Assembly (NCBI GenBank): GCA_947628465.1
Contig: CANQZZ010000012.1
Location: forward strand, 1 to 22,371
DNA length: 22,371 nucleotides
Direction: 5' to 3'
DNA from: an uncultured Clostridia bacterium
Lineage (GTDB): Bacteria > Bacillota_A > Clostridia > TANB77 > CAG-508
The notes below the pieces were generated by a model. The model worked only from the letters and a program-made list of their open reading frames with translations, did no database searches and had not been told where the DNA came from. Positions 1 through 7,177 of the stretch are shown piece after piece. The translations under genes and the position numbers were made by a program. How positions within the stretch are numbered: position 1 is the first letter of the stretch; each line of letters begins with the position of its first letter.

Positions 1-32
1 CCTCTTTTTGTTTTTAATTTCTTTTTTGACAT
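1..32 (-). CDS. Prepilin-like surface protein, N-terminus only (runs off window)
   Basis: Only the first codons are present, reading MSKKKLKTKRG before the window edge. A GGAGG ribosome site lies about 10 bases before the ATG. The peptide is nearly identical to the start of the gene at 7178-8419 (MANKKLKTKRG, followed there by ITLIALV), so this is almost certainly a second prepilin-like protein whose class III signal continues to the left. By inference it is membrane inserted and processed after the Gly by a prepilin peptidase. Nothing can be said of its body. Confidence 0.75.
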   Translation of the reverse strand, partial: MSKKKLKTKR

Positions 33-78
33 TTGTTCCTTGTCCTCCTTCTTCTTTTGATTTTGTTTTGATAACGTT

Positions 79-107
79 ATTATATTTTTTATGATTTGTT
101 TTGACAA
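79..107 (-). promoter_or_regulatory. Promoter of the left-edge prepilin-like gene
   Basis: On the minus strand TTGTCA (102-107) and TATAAT (79-84) are separated by 17 bases, upstream of the ATG at 32. A palindrome ATAACGTTAT (71-80) overlaps the -10 box and could be an operator. Further upstream (about 141-175) is a block that resembles the -35 region of the 7178-8419 gene. Confidence 0.6.
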
Positions 108-182
108 TAATTTTACCCAATGTTTCTATCTATTAATTTACATATTATTTTTGTTTTTTCTTTGTCTATAGTTTTTCATTAA

Positions 183-209
183 ACAAAGAGCAACTTTTAT
201 TAGTTGCCC
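183..209 (-). terminator. Intrinsic terminator of the riboflavin-kinase-like gene
   Basis: On the minus strand GGGCAAC and GTTGCTC form a 7-bp stem with one G-U pair around an 8-base loop, followed by a T-rich tract. It lies about 17 bases after the stop codon at 226. Confidence 0.75.
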
Positions 210-225
210 TTTATTTTATATATTT

Positions 226-601
226 TTAGTTTTTAACTTTTATCTCTACTGTTTCTCCGTCATGTAAATTATATCTTTTCCTGAAATTTATATCTGAAAT
301 AATTTCTAGTAAATTCAATGGATGGTCACCTTGTTTTGTCATATTTTTATCTGTTCTTAATATGTATGATTTATGTCCTAAAACTTCACATTCTTGAAAA
401 TATATCTCTTGCATTCCTCCATATTCTTCTCCATGCAGGATTTCTACATTCTCACCTAAATTATATTCTTTATCTAGTTCTATATTTAAAGTACCATGAA
501 ACATTTTTATTCCTGTTTTTTTATAAAATGCTTCTTCTGCTTTTTTCATCCAAAAACTTGCTTCTCCGAAGACCAGATTTTACTCTTCCTAATAATATCA
601 C
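226..601 (-). CDS. CTP-dependent riboflavin kinase-like protein (DUF120), with a +1 frameshift
   Basis: Archaeal RibK-type kinases convert riboflavin to FMN using CTP. The uninterrupted part (549-226) carries FHGTLNIEL and LLEIISDINFRKRYNLHDG, which I match from memory to the GTLN metal/nucleotide motif and the C-terminal EII region of archaeal RibK (for example MJ0056). The family N-terminus is missing from that frame, but the bases before it encode MILLGRVKSGL, and dropping one C at 568 joins them as SGLGEASFWMKK, restoring the glycine-rich loop. The corrected protein is 124 residues, close to the family length. The start is GTG at 601, behind a composite GGAGAAGGTG site. The loop has Ala where the archaeal motif usually has a third Gly. 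The gene is divergent from udk and has its own promoter and terminator. It could be a recent pseudogene, a recoded gene or a sequence error. Family call moderately sure; activity unknown. Confidence 0.65.
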
Positions 602-624
602 TTTTATGCACCTTCTCCTAAATT

Positions 625-653
625 ATTATATTTATTTTTTTAACTATTTGCAA
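625..653 (-). promoter_or_regulatory. Promoter of the riboflavin-kinase-like gene
   Basis: TTGCAA (648-653) and TATAAT (625-630) on the minus strand have a 17-base spacer and lie just upstream of the GTG at 601. This supports a start at 601 rather than at the later in-frame ATG at 549. Confidence 0.7.
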
Positions 654-704
654 GTAAAAAATTTTAATTAATTTATCAAATTTAGCATATTTTGTCAGTT
701 TTCC

Positions 705-733
705 TTGCTTTTCTTCAAATATTATTCTAAAAT
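705..733 (+). promoter_or_regulatory. Promoter of udk
   Basis: TTGCTT (705-710) and TAAAAT (728-733) are separated by 17 bases, 32 bases before the udk ATG. The -35 box is imperfect. Confidence 0.5.
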
Positions 734-765
734 GTATATAAAGAATATTTTGGAGGTAACCTAAT

Positions 766-1381
766 ATGGAATTGAATCCTATTATTATTGGTATTGCAGG
801 TGGTACTGGTTCTCGGGAAAAGTACTCTTGCTGAAAATATAAAAAAGGAATTTACTAATGATATAACAATGATTTCACATGATTACTATTATAAAGATCA
901 TCCAGATCTTCCTTTTGAAGAAAGGTCAAAACTTAATTATGACCACCCTGATTCAATTGAAACAGACCTTTTGATTAAACACCTTAAAGAATTAAAAAAA
1001 GGTCATAGCATACAAAGACCTGAATACTCATTTGTTGAGCACAAAAGAGAAAAAGAAACTGTTGAAGTTGTACCTAAAAAAGTAATCATTTTAGATGGTA
1101 TTTTAATATTTGAAAACAAAGAATTAAGAGACATGATGGATATAAAAATATTTGTTGATACTGATGCAGATATTAGATTTATAAGAAGACTTCTTCGTGA
1201 CGTAGAAGAAAGAGGTCGTACTTTAAATTCTGTTGTAACACAATATTGCACAACAGTAAAACCTATGCATGAGCAATTTGTAGAACCTAGTAAAAAATTT
1301 GCAGATATTATTGTTCCAGAAGGTGGGCACAATGTAGTTGCATTAAATATGATTATTGAAAAAATAAGAAGTATAATGTAA
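766..1381 (+). CDS. udk: Uridine kinase, frameshifted in the Walker A motif
   Basis: Udk phosphorylates uridine and cytidine to UMP and CMP in pyrimidine salvage. From the ATG at 766 (GGAGG site 9 bases upstream) the frame reads MELNPIIIGIAGGTGS and then meets CGG (814-816) and soon a stop. Skipping C814 gives GGTGSGKSTLAENI, the P-loop at residues 12-20, and the frame is then open to 1381. Downstream are typical Udk features: SHDYYYKD, the YDHP segment, IILDGILIFENKELRDMMD, DADIRFIRRLLRDVEERGR, and a C-terminal PEGGHN. The corrected length is 204 residues, normal for the family. No other damage is visible, so the lesion is recent, recoded or an artefact. Reading from an internal TTG at 788 would lose the P-loop and is unlikely to give an active enzyme. 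Confidence 0.9.
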
Positions 1382-1401
1382 TTATTATGAATTTATATAA
1401 G

Positions 1402-1431
1402 GAGTAGATGATTTAATTTATCTACTCTTTT
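1402..1431 (+). terminator. Terminator of udk
   Basis: GAGTAGAT (402-409 after 1000) and ATCTACTC (1420-1427) form a perfect 8-bp stem followed by TTTT. The 3' arm overlaps the last codons of the convergent gene at 1418-1693. Confidence 0.8.
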
Positions 1432-1693
1432 CTACTATTTCTACAATATCAGCTATATAATCGCCTATTATGGGAATATTAAGCATTATTAATCTTCTTA
1501 ATATTAATACAATAATTGCAGTAATGATTGTAATACCTATTCCGATTCCTACGCCTCTTGAAATACCTGCAATTAAATTTCTTCTTAATATTTCCTTTTT
1601 GTTTCCCATAATATATGAAAGTTCAATTAAATTAGCTTTTTCTAAGTTATCATTAATTTTATCTATTTTTTGACTTATTTTTTTTAATAACAT
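1418..1693 (-). CDS. Small membrane protein, DUF5665-like
   Basis: A 91-residue protein with a charged, probably helical N-terminus (1-38), then RRNLIAGISRGVGIGIG leading into a hydrophobic segment of about 20 residues, and a C-terminal LNIPIIGDYIADIVEIVE. The RN-L-AG--RGVG then TM then LNIPIIG--IA order matches my memory of the DUF5665 family, whose function is not known. It follows the UPF0182 gene by 48 bases, and the hairpin between them carries its only visible ribosome site (AGGTG, 5 bases before the ATG). It therefore probably depends on readthrough from ftsY-UPF0182, or on a promoter I cannot see. Confidence 0.7.
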   Translation of the reverse strand: MLLKKISQKIDKINDNLEKANLIELSYIMGNKKEILRRNLIAGISRGVGIGIGITIITAIIVLILRRLIMLNIPIIGDYIADIVEIVEKSR

Positions 1694-1725
1694 AAAAACA
1701 CCTAAATATATTTTTAGGTGTTTTT
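1694..1725 (-). terminator. Hairpin after the UPF0182 gene, overlapping the next ribosome site
   Basis: On the minus strand ACACCTAAA and TTTAGGTGT form a 9-bp stem (698-706 and 713-721 after 1000) followed by five T, a good intrinsic terminator. The 3' arm contains AGGTG, the apparent Shine-Dalgarno of the next gene, whose ATG directly follows the T tract. Confidence 0.75.
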
Positions 1726-1741
1726 TAGTTTTATATTCATT

Positions 1742-4543
1742 TTATTGAACAGAATTTTCTATTTCATTTGTCATTTCATTATTTATTGAATTATTAGTTT
1801 TATTTGAGTCTGTGCTTAATGCATCCTCTTCTTTTTGTTTATTTTCCTGTTCAACTATTGTTTCTAATTGAGCAATTAACTCTTGCAGTTTTGCCATGTC
1901 TTTTCCTATCATTTCCCAATTATTGCTTGCATTTGATTGTTGTAGATTATTATTTGCATTTATTATTTGCTGAATTAATTCGTCTTTATTTTCACTTTCA
2001 ATTTCTATATTTATTGCTTGTTGTGATAAAAGATTTGCAAGTGCTGTTTCTATATCATTTCCAATTGCAACTTTATTTCCTGATGCTACTACTACTTTTT
2101 TAAGTAAAGGTATTTGTGCTTCATCATTTAACATTACTTGATATATTGGTTCTACATATAGAAGTGTGTTATTTATTGGCACTACAATAATATTTTTTTC
2201 TAGTTTTGTTCCTGTTGTATTTAAAGTATTTAATTCCTTAGAAATATTCTCGTCTTGTTCTACAAGTGTATCAAGCTGAGTTGTTCCTAAAATTGCATTT
2301 TCTGTTTTAAATTTATATAGCGTTAATTTTTTATTATTGTTTTCATCATAAGTTCCTACCAAGTAAGAGATTATATTTTGTTTTTCTAATATTGTATATG
2401 GAACAATTAATCCCAATTGTGAATCGTTATTGTCTAATGTTTTTACTTTAGTATAGTATGGTTTTATATCAGTTCCTGTTGATGCACTAGTTGTTCTTGT
2501 TGTGTTTTCTTTTGATACATCCCATACATCATCTTGTCTATATAATACTTCTGGTTGTACATTGTGATATTGTTCTAACATTGCAGCCTGTACATTATAT
2601 AAATATTCTGAATATACGATATGTCTTGATACTTCTTTTGGAATATCCTCTCCATCTTTAAATAATCCTTTATATATTTTACTATAGCTTACTGCTATTG
2701 GGTCTGTTTTATCTACTAAATAAAATTTTATATCTCCATCATATGGATTAATTAAAACTTTTACAGAATTTCTTATATAATTTATTTTTTCTTTCATACC
2801 CTCGTATTCTATAATGCTTTCTTGAGAGTATGGATAATTATTTGATGTTGTATAAGCATCTAGTACCCATACTAAATCTCCATTGTCTGAAATTATCATA
2901 TATGGATTTTCGTCATATTTTAAATATGGCATAATAGCTTTTGCTCTTTCTATAATATTTCTTGTTGTAATTACTTTGCTATCCTTGGTTATATTTCCTG
3001 AAAAAGCTATTCCTAAGTTTCCTTCTTTTATTCCTAATATTAATCTATCTATAAAGTTTAATTTTAATCCTGCTTCTCCATCATAAGTATTAGTATTACT
3101 TGTTGTACTAGTTAATGGATAATCATATTCCTGTTTGTTTTTTGCATTTGTAATTATTGAATTATTTGTTTCTAATCCAAAATAGATTCTTGGCTCATTT
3201 ATTTTTACTTTATCATTTGGATTTGCAAATCCACTTTGTATATATGATAAATTTCCTTTTTCATCTACGCCATTTGCTGATGTAAGTACTACCCCATATC
3301 CATGTGTATATTCATAAGTTTTGTTGTTATACGTTCTTGTATCGTTACTTACAATTTCCCTTGGGCTTACATATACTGTTTGTTCTCTTCCATTTATGTT
3401 ATAAGTTTGTGGAACTGCTACATTATATGAATAATATCCTGCATTACTTTGATATTGTTTTAGTATTTCTAATATATTTTCTTCATTTAATATATTAATA
3501 TTATCTATAACTTCTTGATTTGTGCTTATATCTTTTGCTGTTATTGTTCCGCTGTTTTGAATTTCTATTTCATCTATTTCTATATCATAAGCTTTTTTTG
3601 TAAATGATATATTATTTTGTATATATGATTTTTCTTTATCTAATTCATTTCTATTTACATATATTAGGTCAAATCCTATTATTATTACAAATAGAACTAC
3701 TAAATATATAGGTATTGCAGAAAGCCATATCATTACTTTTTTGAAACTTTCTTTTCTAAAGTTTTTAATTGCCATTATTACACAAATAGGTATAATTACA
3801 GCAAATATTCTATATCCCCATAATTTTACTGTAGTGTCAATAAGTCCTGCACCATATAATTTTATATCATTAGACAATGTTGTAAATTTTCCAAATAAGA
3901 TGTTGTGCGAATTAACTATAGTAATTACTGATATTCCTAAAACTGCTATCATTATATTTGTTGTTATATGTTTTATAAAAGTATTTTTCTTTAGCATTTC
4001 TGAATCTATGCCTTTTTCAAAATATACATTAAAACATATTATATAGTATACTGCAACATATATTGTATATATTATTGTTAGTATAATTATGTATATTATT
4101 ATTGCATCTATAAAAGGTTTTTGGAACATGTAATATCCAATATCTATATTAAAAATAGGGTCTGAAATACCAAACCAAGCACTATTTAATGCAAGCATTG
4201 CTTTTTCTGTTAAAAATATAGAAGATACCATGCTTACTAATACACTTAGTATAAGACATATTGACTTGTTTGGAAGTTTTGGCATTTCTTTCTTTTCTTC
4301 AACAAAGAATTTCTTTAGCCCTTTATGTATAAACTTCGTTGTTATATATGTTGCTATATATAAAATAGCAAAATTTATAACAACTATTCCAACTTTATAT
4401 CTTATATTTTGCTCAAAAACTGACAAATATTCTTGTCCTATTTCTAATGTTTTTAAATATTCTCCTCTTAAAGTTACAAATAAGTATATTGCAAATAATA
4501 TTAAAAATGTTATTACAAGTATAACTCTTTTTTTCTTCTTCAT
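1742..4543 (-). CDS. UPF0182 family large membrane protein
   Basis: A 933-residue protein. The first ~300 residues hold about seven hydrophobic segments (near 5-25, 48-70, 92-112, 145-172, 192-215, 243-262 and 272-300). A long extracytoplasmic-type region follows, with GYGVVLTSANGVDEKGN, the PRIYFGLETNNSIITN segment, and a DGDIKFYLVDKTDPIA segment. This order and length fit UPF0182/COG1615, whose function is unknown. The C-terminal ~80 residues are rich in Asn, Gln and Glu and look disordered. Translation starts at an ATG behind a run of six G. It lies 14 bases after ftsY and is probably co-transcribed with it, ending at the hairpin at 1694-1725. Confidence 0.85.
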   Translation of the reverse strand: MKKKKRVILVITFLILFAIYLFVTLRGEYLKTLEIGQEYLSVFEQNIRYKVGIVVINFAILYIATYITTKFIHKGLKKFFVEEKKEMPKLPNKSICLILSVLVSMVSSIFLTEKAMLALNSAWFGISDPIFNIDIGYYMFQKPFIDAIIIYIIILTIIYTIYVAVYYIICFNVYFEKGIDSEMLKKNTFIKHITTNIMIAVLGISVITIVNSHNILFGKFTTLSNDIKLYGAGLIDTTVKLWGYRIFAVIIPICVIMAIKNFRKESFKKVMIWLSAIPIYLVVLFVIIIGFDLIYVNRNELDKEKSYIQNNISFTKKAYDIEIDEIEIQNSGTITAKDISTNQEVIDNINILNEENILEILKQYQSNAGYYSYNVAVPQTYNINGREQTVYVSPREIVSNDTRTYNNKTYEYTHGYGVVLTSANGVDEKGNLSYIQSGFANPNDKVKINEPRIYFGLETNNSIITNAKNKQEYDYPLTSTTSNTNTYDGEAGLKLNFIDRLILGIKEGNLGIAFSGNITKDSKVITTRNIIERAKAIMPYLKYDENPYMIISDNGDLVWVLDAYTTSNNYPYSQESIIEYEGMKEKINYIRNSVKVLINPYDGDIKFYLVDKTDPIAVSYSKIYKGLFKDGEDIPKEVSRHIVYSEYLYNVQAAMLEQYHNVQPEVLYRQDDVWDVSKENTTRTTSASTGTDIKPYYTKVKTLDNNDSQLGLIVPYTILEKQNIISYLVGTYDENNNKKLTLYKFKTENAILGTTQLDTLVEQDENISKELNTLNTTGTKLEKNIIVVPINNTLLYVEPIYQVMLNDEAQIPLLKKVVVASGNKVAIGNDIETALANLLSQQAINIEIESENKDELIQQIINANNNLQQSNASNNWEMIGKDMAKLQELIAQLETIVEQENKQKEEDALSTDSNKTNNSINNEMTNEIENSVQ

Positions 4544-4557
4544 TTTATTCCCCCCTA

Positions 4558-5463
4558 CTATATTATTGCATTTACAAAGTCTTCTGAATTGAAGATTTCC
4601 ATATCGTCTATTTTCTCGCCAACTCCGATAAATTTTATTGGTATTTTATTTTCGCTGACTATTCCTAATACTGCACCGCCTTTTGCTGTTCCGTCTAATT
4701 TTGTTAGCACTAACCCTGTTATATCAACTGTTTCTTTAAATGCTTTTGTTTGAAGTATTGCATTTTGTCCTGTTGTTGCATCTAATACTAATAATACTTC
4801 TTTATTTGCTTCTGGTAGTTCTTTATCTATTACCTTTTTTATCTTTAATAATTCATCCATCAAATATTTTTTATTATGAAGTCTTCCTGCAGTATCACAT
4901 ATTAATACATCTGCATCATCTTTTTTAAGTTCTTGTATTGCTTCATATACTACTGATGCTGGATCAGTACCTTCTTGTCTTTTTACGATTTTTGAATTAC
5001 TTCTATTTGCCCATATTTCAACTTGCTCAACTGCTGCTGCTCTAAATGTATCTGCTGCAGCAACTATAACTTCTTTTCCTTCTTTTTTAATTCTATTTGC
5101 AATTTTACCAATTGATGTAGTTTTCCCTACTCCATTTACCCCAACTACCAATATTACTGTTGGTTTTTTAGATAAGTCTAAATCATTTGGAACCTCATCT
5201 AATATTTTTTTCATTTCTTCTTTTAAGGCTACCTTTACGCCATCTTCATCTGTAATTTTTTCTTTTTTTATTCTATCTCTTAATCTTCCTATTATTTCTA
5301 CTGATGTATCAACACCTATATCTGACATTATTAATATTTCTTCTAATTCTTCTAATAGTTCTTCATCTACTTTTCTAAATGTACTAAACACATTATTCAT
5401 TTTATCTGCCATAGAATCTCTTGTTTTTCCTAGGCCAGTTTTTAATTTATCAAAAAATCCCAT
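4558..5463 (-). CDS. ftsY: Signal recognition particle receptor FtsY
   Basis: FtsY is the membrane-associated SRP receptor GTPase that docks ribosome-SRP complexes at the Sec translocon. The 301-residue protein shows the N domain (about 1-95) and G domain with G1 GVNGVGKT (108-115), DTFRAAAVEQ (138-147), DTAGR (190-194), TKLDGTAKGG (254-263) and the FtsY-typical GVGEKIDD (280-287) near the end. It lacks the long acidic A domain of E. coli FtsY, as usual in Gram-positives. The AGAGG site precedes the ATG. It has its own promoter inside the end of the dipeptidase gene and is followed after 14 bases by the UPF0182 gene. Confidence 0.97.
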   Translation of the reverse strand: MGFFDKLKTGLGKTRDSMADKMNNVFSTFRKVDEELLEELEEILIMSDIGVDTSVEIIGRLRDRIKKEKITDEDGVKVALKEEMKKILDEVPNDLDLSKKPTVILVVGVNGVGKTTSIGKIANRIKKEGKEVIVAAADTFRAAAVEQVEIWANRSNSKIVKRQEGTDPASVVYEAIQELKKDDADVLICDTAGRLHNKKYLMDELLKIKKVIDKELPEANKEVLLVLDATTGQNAILQTKAFKETVDITGLVLTKLDGTAKGGAVLGIVSENKIPIKFIGVGEKIDDMEIFNSEDFVNAII

Positions 5464-5501
5464 TATAGACCTCTTTCTTACGTTATTTATTTCCGGGAAG
5501 T

Positions 5502-5530
5502 ATTATATCATACTTTTATAATCTATGCAA
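5502..5530 (-). promoter_or_regulatory. Promoter of ftsY-UPF0182
   Basis: TTGCAT (5525-5530) and TATAAT (5502-5507) on the minus strand with a 17-base spacer. The -35 box overlaps the last codons of the dipeptidase gene, so the two genes are packed without a visible terminator between them. Confidence 0.7.
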
Positions 5531-6472
5531 AATTTTGTCTTCAAAATTCTTATGTAATATATTTTCTACATCTTCTTTTGAAAAATCATTTTTATACAAT
5601 AAGCTTTCTAATTGTTTCTTCATTTTATTTTGCTTAAATACATTAAAATATTTATAGTATTGTTTATTTGTTTTGTAATATGTCATATCATCTGAAGATA
5701 CAGCTATATTACTTGTTCCGCCTAGTAAATTTTTTATATATTTTATATGTTCTATATATGCTTTTTGATATCTATATCTTCTTAATTCAAACTTTTCTTC
5801 ATCTATACAAAATGGTTTTACACCTACTACTCCAATAACTCCATCTAATTCTTTTATTTTTAATATTTGGTCATCACTTAAATTCCTTTGGTTGTTACAT
5901 AGTTTTTTTACATTTGAATGTGATGCAAAAACTATTGGCTCTTTTCCTTTAGATTTCAAGTCCTTACATAATTCTATTATGTCGTAAAAAGTTTTTTCAT
6001 TTGCGTGAGATAAATCTATTGCAATGTTTTTATCAACTAATTTTTTTACTAATTCTTTTCCTTGCAACGTTAGTCCTCTTTCCTTATTTCCTTTTGCTCC
6101 TCCTCCAAATTTATTATCATTATTCCATACTATATTTACACTTCTTACTCCTAAATCATATATAACATCTACATCTTCTATCTTTTCTAAATAATCTAGT
6201 CCTTCAATTCCATAAATATATTGTATGTAATTTGGTATCAAATTATTTTCATAAATTAAGCTATTTACTTCCTTTAAATTTTTTATTATATCAATTTCAC
6301 TATCTTTTATTCCTAATTCATCTTGCATTTCTTTTGGTGACATATAGTACAAATTGAATATTCCACCTCTTGTATTGCTTTTAAAAATTTTACTAAAATG
6401 CCTTTTTACTTCTTCTAAATTATATCTATTCATATATATGTATGTTAATAAATCATAATGCAAATCAAACAT
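5516..6472 (-). CDS. Membrane dipeptidase family protein (peptidase M19)
   Basis: M19 enzymes are zinc dipeptidases of the amidohydrolase fold. The 318-residue protein shows DLHYD at the N-terminus (H5, D7), a YGIEG segment with E90 as the likely bridging ligand, LGVRSVNIVWNNDNKFGGG (107-125), the GLTLQGKELV segment, IDLSHAN (H156), FASHSN (H185) and a late SSDDMTYY. These match the order of metal ligands in the family. No signal peptide is present, so it is probably cytoplasmic. ATG start behind AGGGGTG with 6-base spacing. Downstream is ftsY. Substrate not predictable. Confidence 0.88.
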   Translation of the reverse strand: MFDLHYDLLTYIYMNRYNLEEVKRHFSKIFKSNTRGGIFNLYYMSPKEMQDELGIKDSEIDIIKNLKEVNSLIYENNLIPNYIQYIYGIEGLDYLEKIEDVDVIYDLGVRSVNIVWNNDNKFGGGAKGNKERGLTLQGKELVKKLVDKNIAIDLSHANEKTFYDIIELCKDLKSKGKEPIVFASHSNVKKLCNNQRNLSDDQILKIKELDGVIGVVGVKPFCIDEEKFELRRYRYQKAYIEHIKYIKNLLGGTSNIAVSSDDMTYYKTNKQYYKYFNVFKQNKMKKQLESLLYKNDFSKEDVENILHKNFEDKILHRL

Positions 6473-6530
6473 AAAATCACCCCTATATATTATATTACTT
6501 TTTTTCGTTATATTGACATTTTTATAATAA

Positions 6531-6562
6531 AATAGCCACTAGCAATAATGCTAATGGCTATT
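6531..6562 (-). terminator. Terminator of the small gene at 6575-6841
   Basis: AATAGCCA-C-TAGCA pairs with TGCTA-A-TGGCTATT around a 4-base loop, a long stem with one internal mismatch. It is T-rich on both sides and could stop transcription in either direction. Confidence 0.8.
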
Positions 6563-6574
6563 TTTGTTCACACT

Positions 6575-6841
6575 TTAATTGTTGTATTCATCATAGATTG
6601 CTTCTTCAGTTAATCTAATTGCCTCCTCTTTTAACGCCTCAATTTCTCCGCTTTCTTTTAATTCCTTCGAAACATATGGCGATAAAAGTGCAATTAAATT
6701 AAATTGCCGAACTGCGTTATAGCCTATTTGCTCATCGAATACTCTGATAAAACCATGGACTAACATTGGCCAGCCTGATTTTTCCCTATCATCTTTTACG
6801 ATTGCAAAATTGCCTATAGCTAAGTCGATAAGTTTGAACAT
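6575..6841 (-). CDS. Small hypothetical protein
   Basis: I do not recognise this protein of 88 residues. It begins MFKLIDLAIGNFAIVKDD, contains MLVHGFIRVFDEQIGYNAVRQFN and ends in a charged helix (KELKESGEIEALKEEAIRLTEE). AAGGGG lies 8 bases before the ATG at 6841, which favours this start over an in-frame GTG at 6850 that overlaps the ribosome site. It has its own terminator and sits just downstream of tRNA-Thr, a frequent insertion point for mobile DNA. It contains an in-frame CGG arginine codon (6707-6709), rare in this window, so it may be acquired. No signal peptide or membrane segment is seen. Confidence 0.6.
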   Translation of the reverse strand: MFKLIDLAIGNFAIVKDDREKSGWPMLVHGFIRVFDEQIGYNAVRQFNLIALLSPYVSKELKESGEIEALKEEAIRLTEEAIYDEYNN

Positions 6842-6886
6842 GTTTTTCACCCCTTAAAATTATTTAAATATAGCGGTTTTATATAA

Positions 6887-6903
6887 ACCCCTAAAAAAGG
6901 GGT
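6887..6903 (-). repeat. Inverted repeat downstream of tRNA-Thr, possible terminator
   Basis: ACCCCT and AGGGGT form a perfect 6-bp stem around five A. The following minus-strand bases are T-rich but interrupted, so it is at best a weak tRNA-Thr terminator. Confidence 0.45.
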
Positions 6904-6933
6904 ATAAAAGATAAGTCTAGAATACACTAGAAT

Positions 6934-7009
6934 TGGAGCTTCCAGGCAGAATTGAACTGCCGACCTACAGGTTACGAATCTGTTGCTCTACCAACTGAGC
7001 TATGGAAGC
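6934..7009 (-). tRNA. tRNA-Thr (anticodon CGT)
   Basis: Acceptor GCTTCCA pairs with TGGAAGC, discriminator T, and CCA is encoded. The D arm is GCTC...GAGC and the T arm GGCAGTTCAATTCTGCC. The anticodon loop is TTCGTAA, giving CGT. The innermost anticodon stem pair is an A-C mismatch (ACAGA against CCTGT). It decodes ACG. Confidence 0.93.
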
Positions 7010-7028
7010 ATGACTTTAATCTTTATTT

Positions 7029-7057
7029 AGTATACTATAATTATTTGTTCTTTGCAA
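7029..7057 (-). promoter_or_regulatory. Promoter of tRNA-Thr
   Basis: TTGCAA (7052-7057) and TATACT (7029-7034) on the minus strand with a 17-base spacer, about 20 bases before the tRNA 5' end. Confidence 0.7.
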
Positions 7058-7130
7058 TATTATAGAAATTAAATTTCTTTTTATAATTTTCACTATATTA
7101 GTAACTGCCATTATTATAAGACCATGTGCC

Positions 7131-7171
7131 AAAAATGGCGGTCAGACATAAGGTCTGACACGCCGTTTTTT
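7131..7171 (-). terminator. Terminator of the prepilin-like gene
   Basis: GGCG-GTCAGAC and GTCTGAC-A-CGCC form an 11-bp stem with one bulged A around a 5-base loop, with A/T runs on both sides. It lies a few bases after the stop codon at 7178. Confidence 0.85.
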
Positions 7172-7177
7172 CAATAT

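Noticed and set aside
318..671. Plus-strand open frame of 117 codons opposite the riboflavin-kinase-like gene
   Set aside because: The peptide is a Leu/Tyr/Phe-rich antisense artefact with no ribosome site, and the minus strand has a recognisable family.
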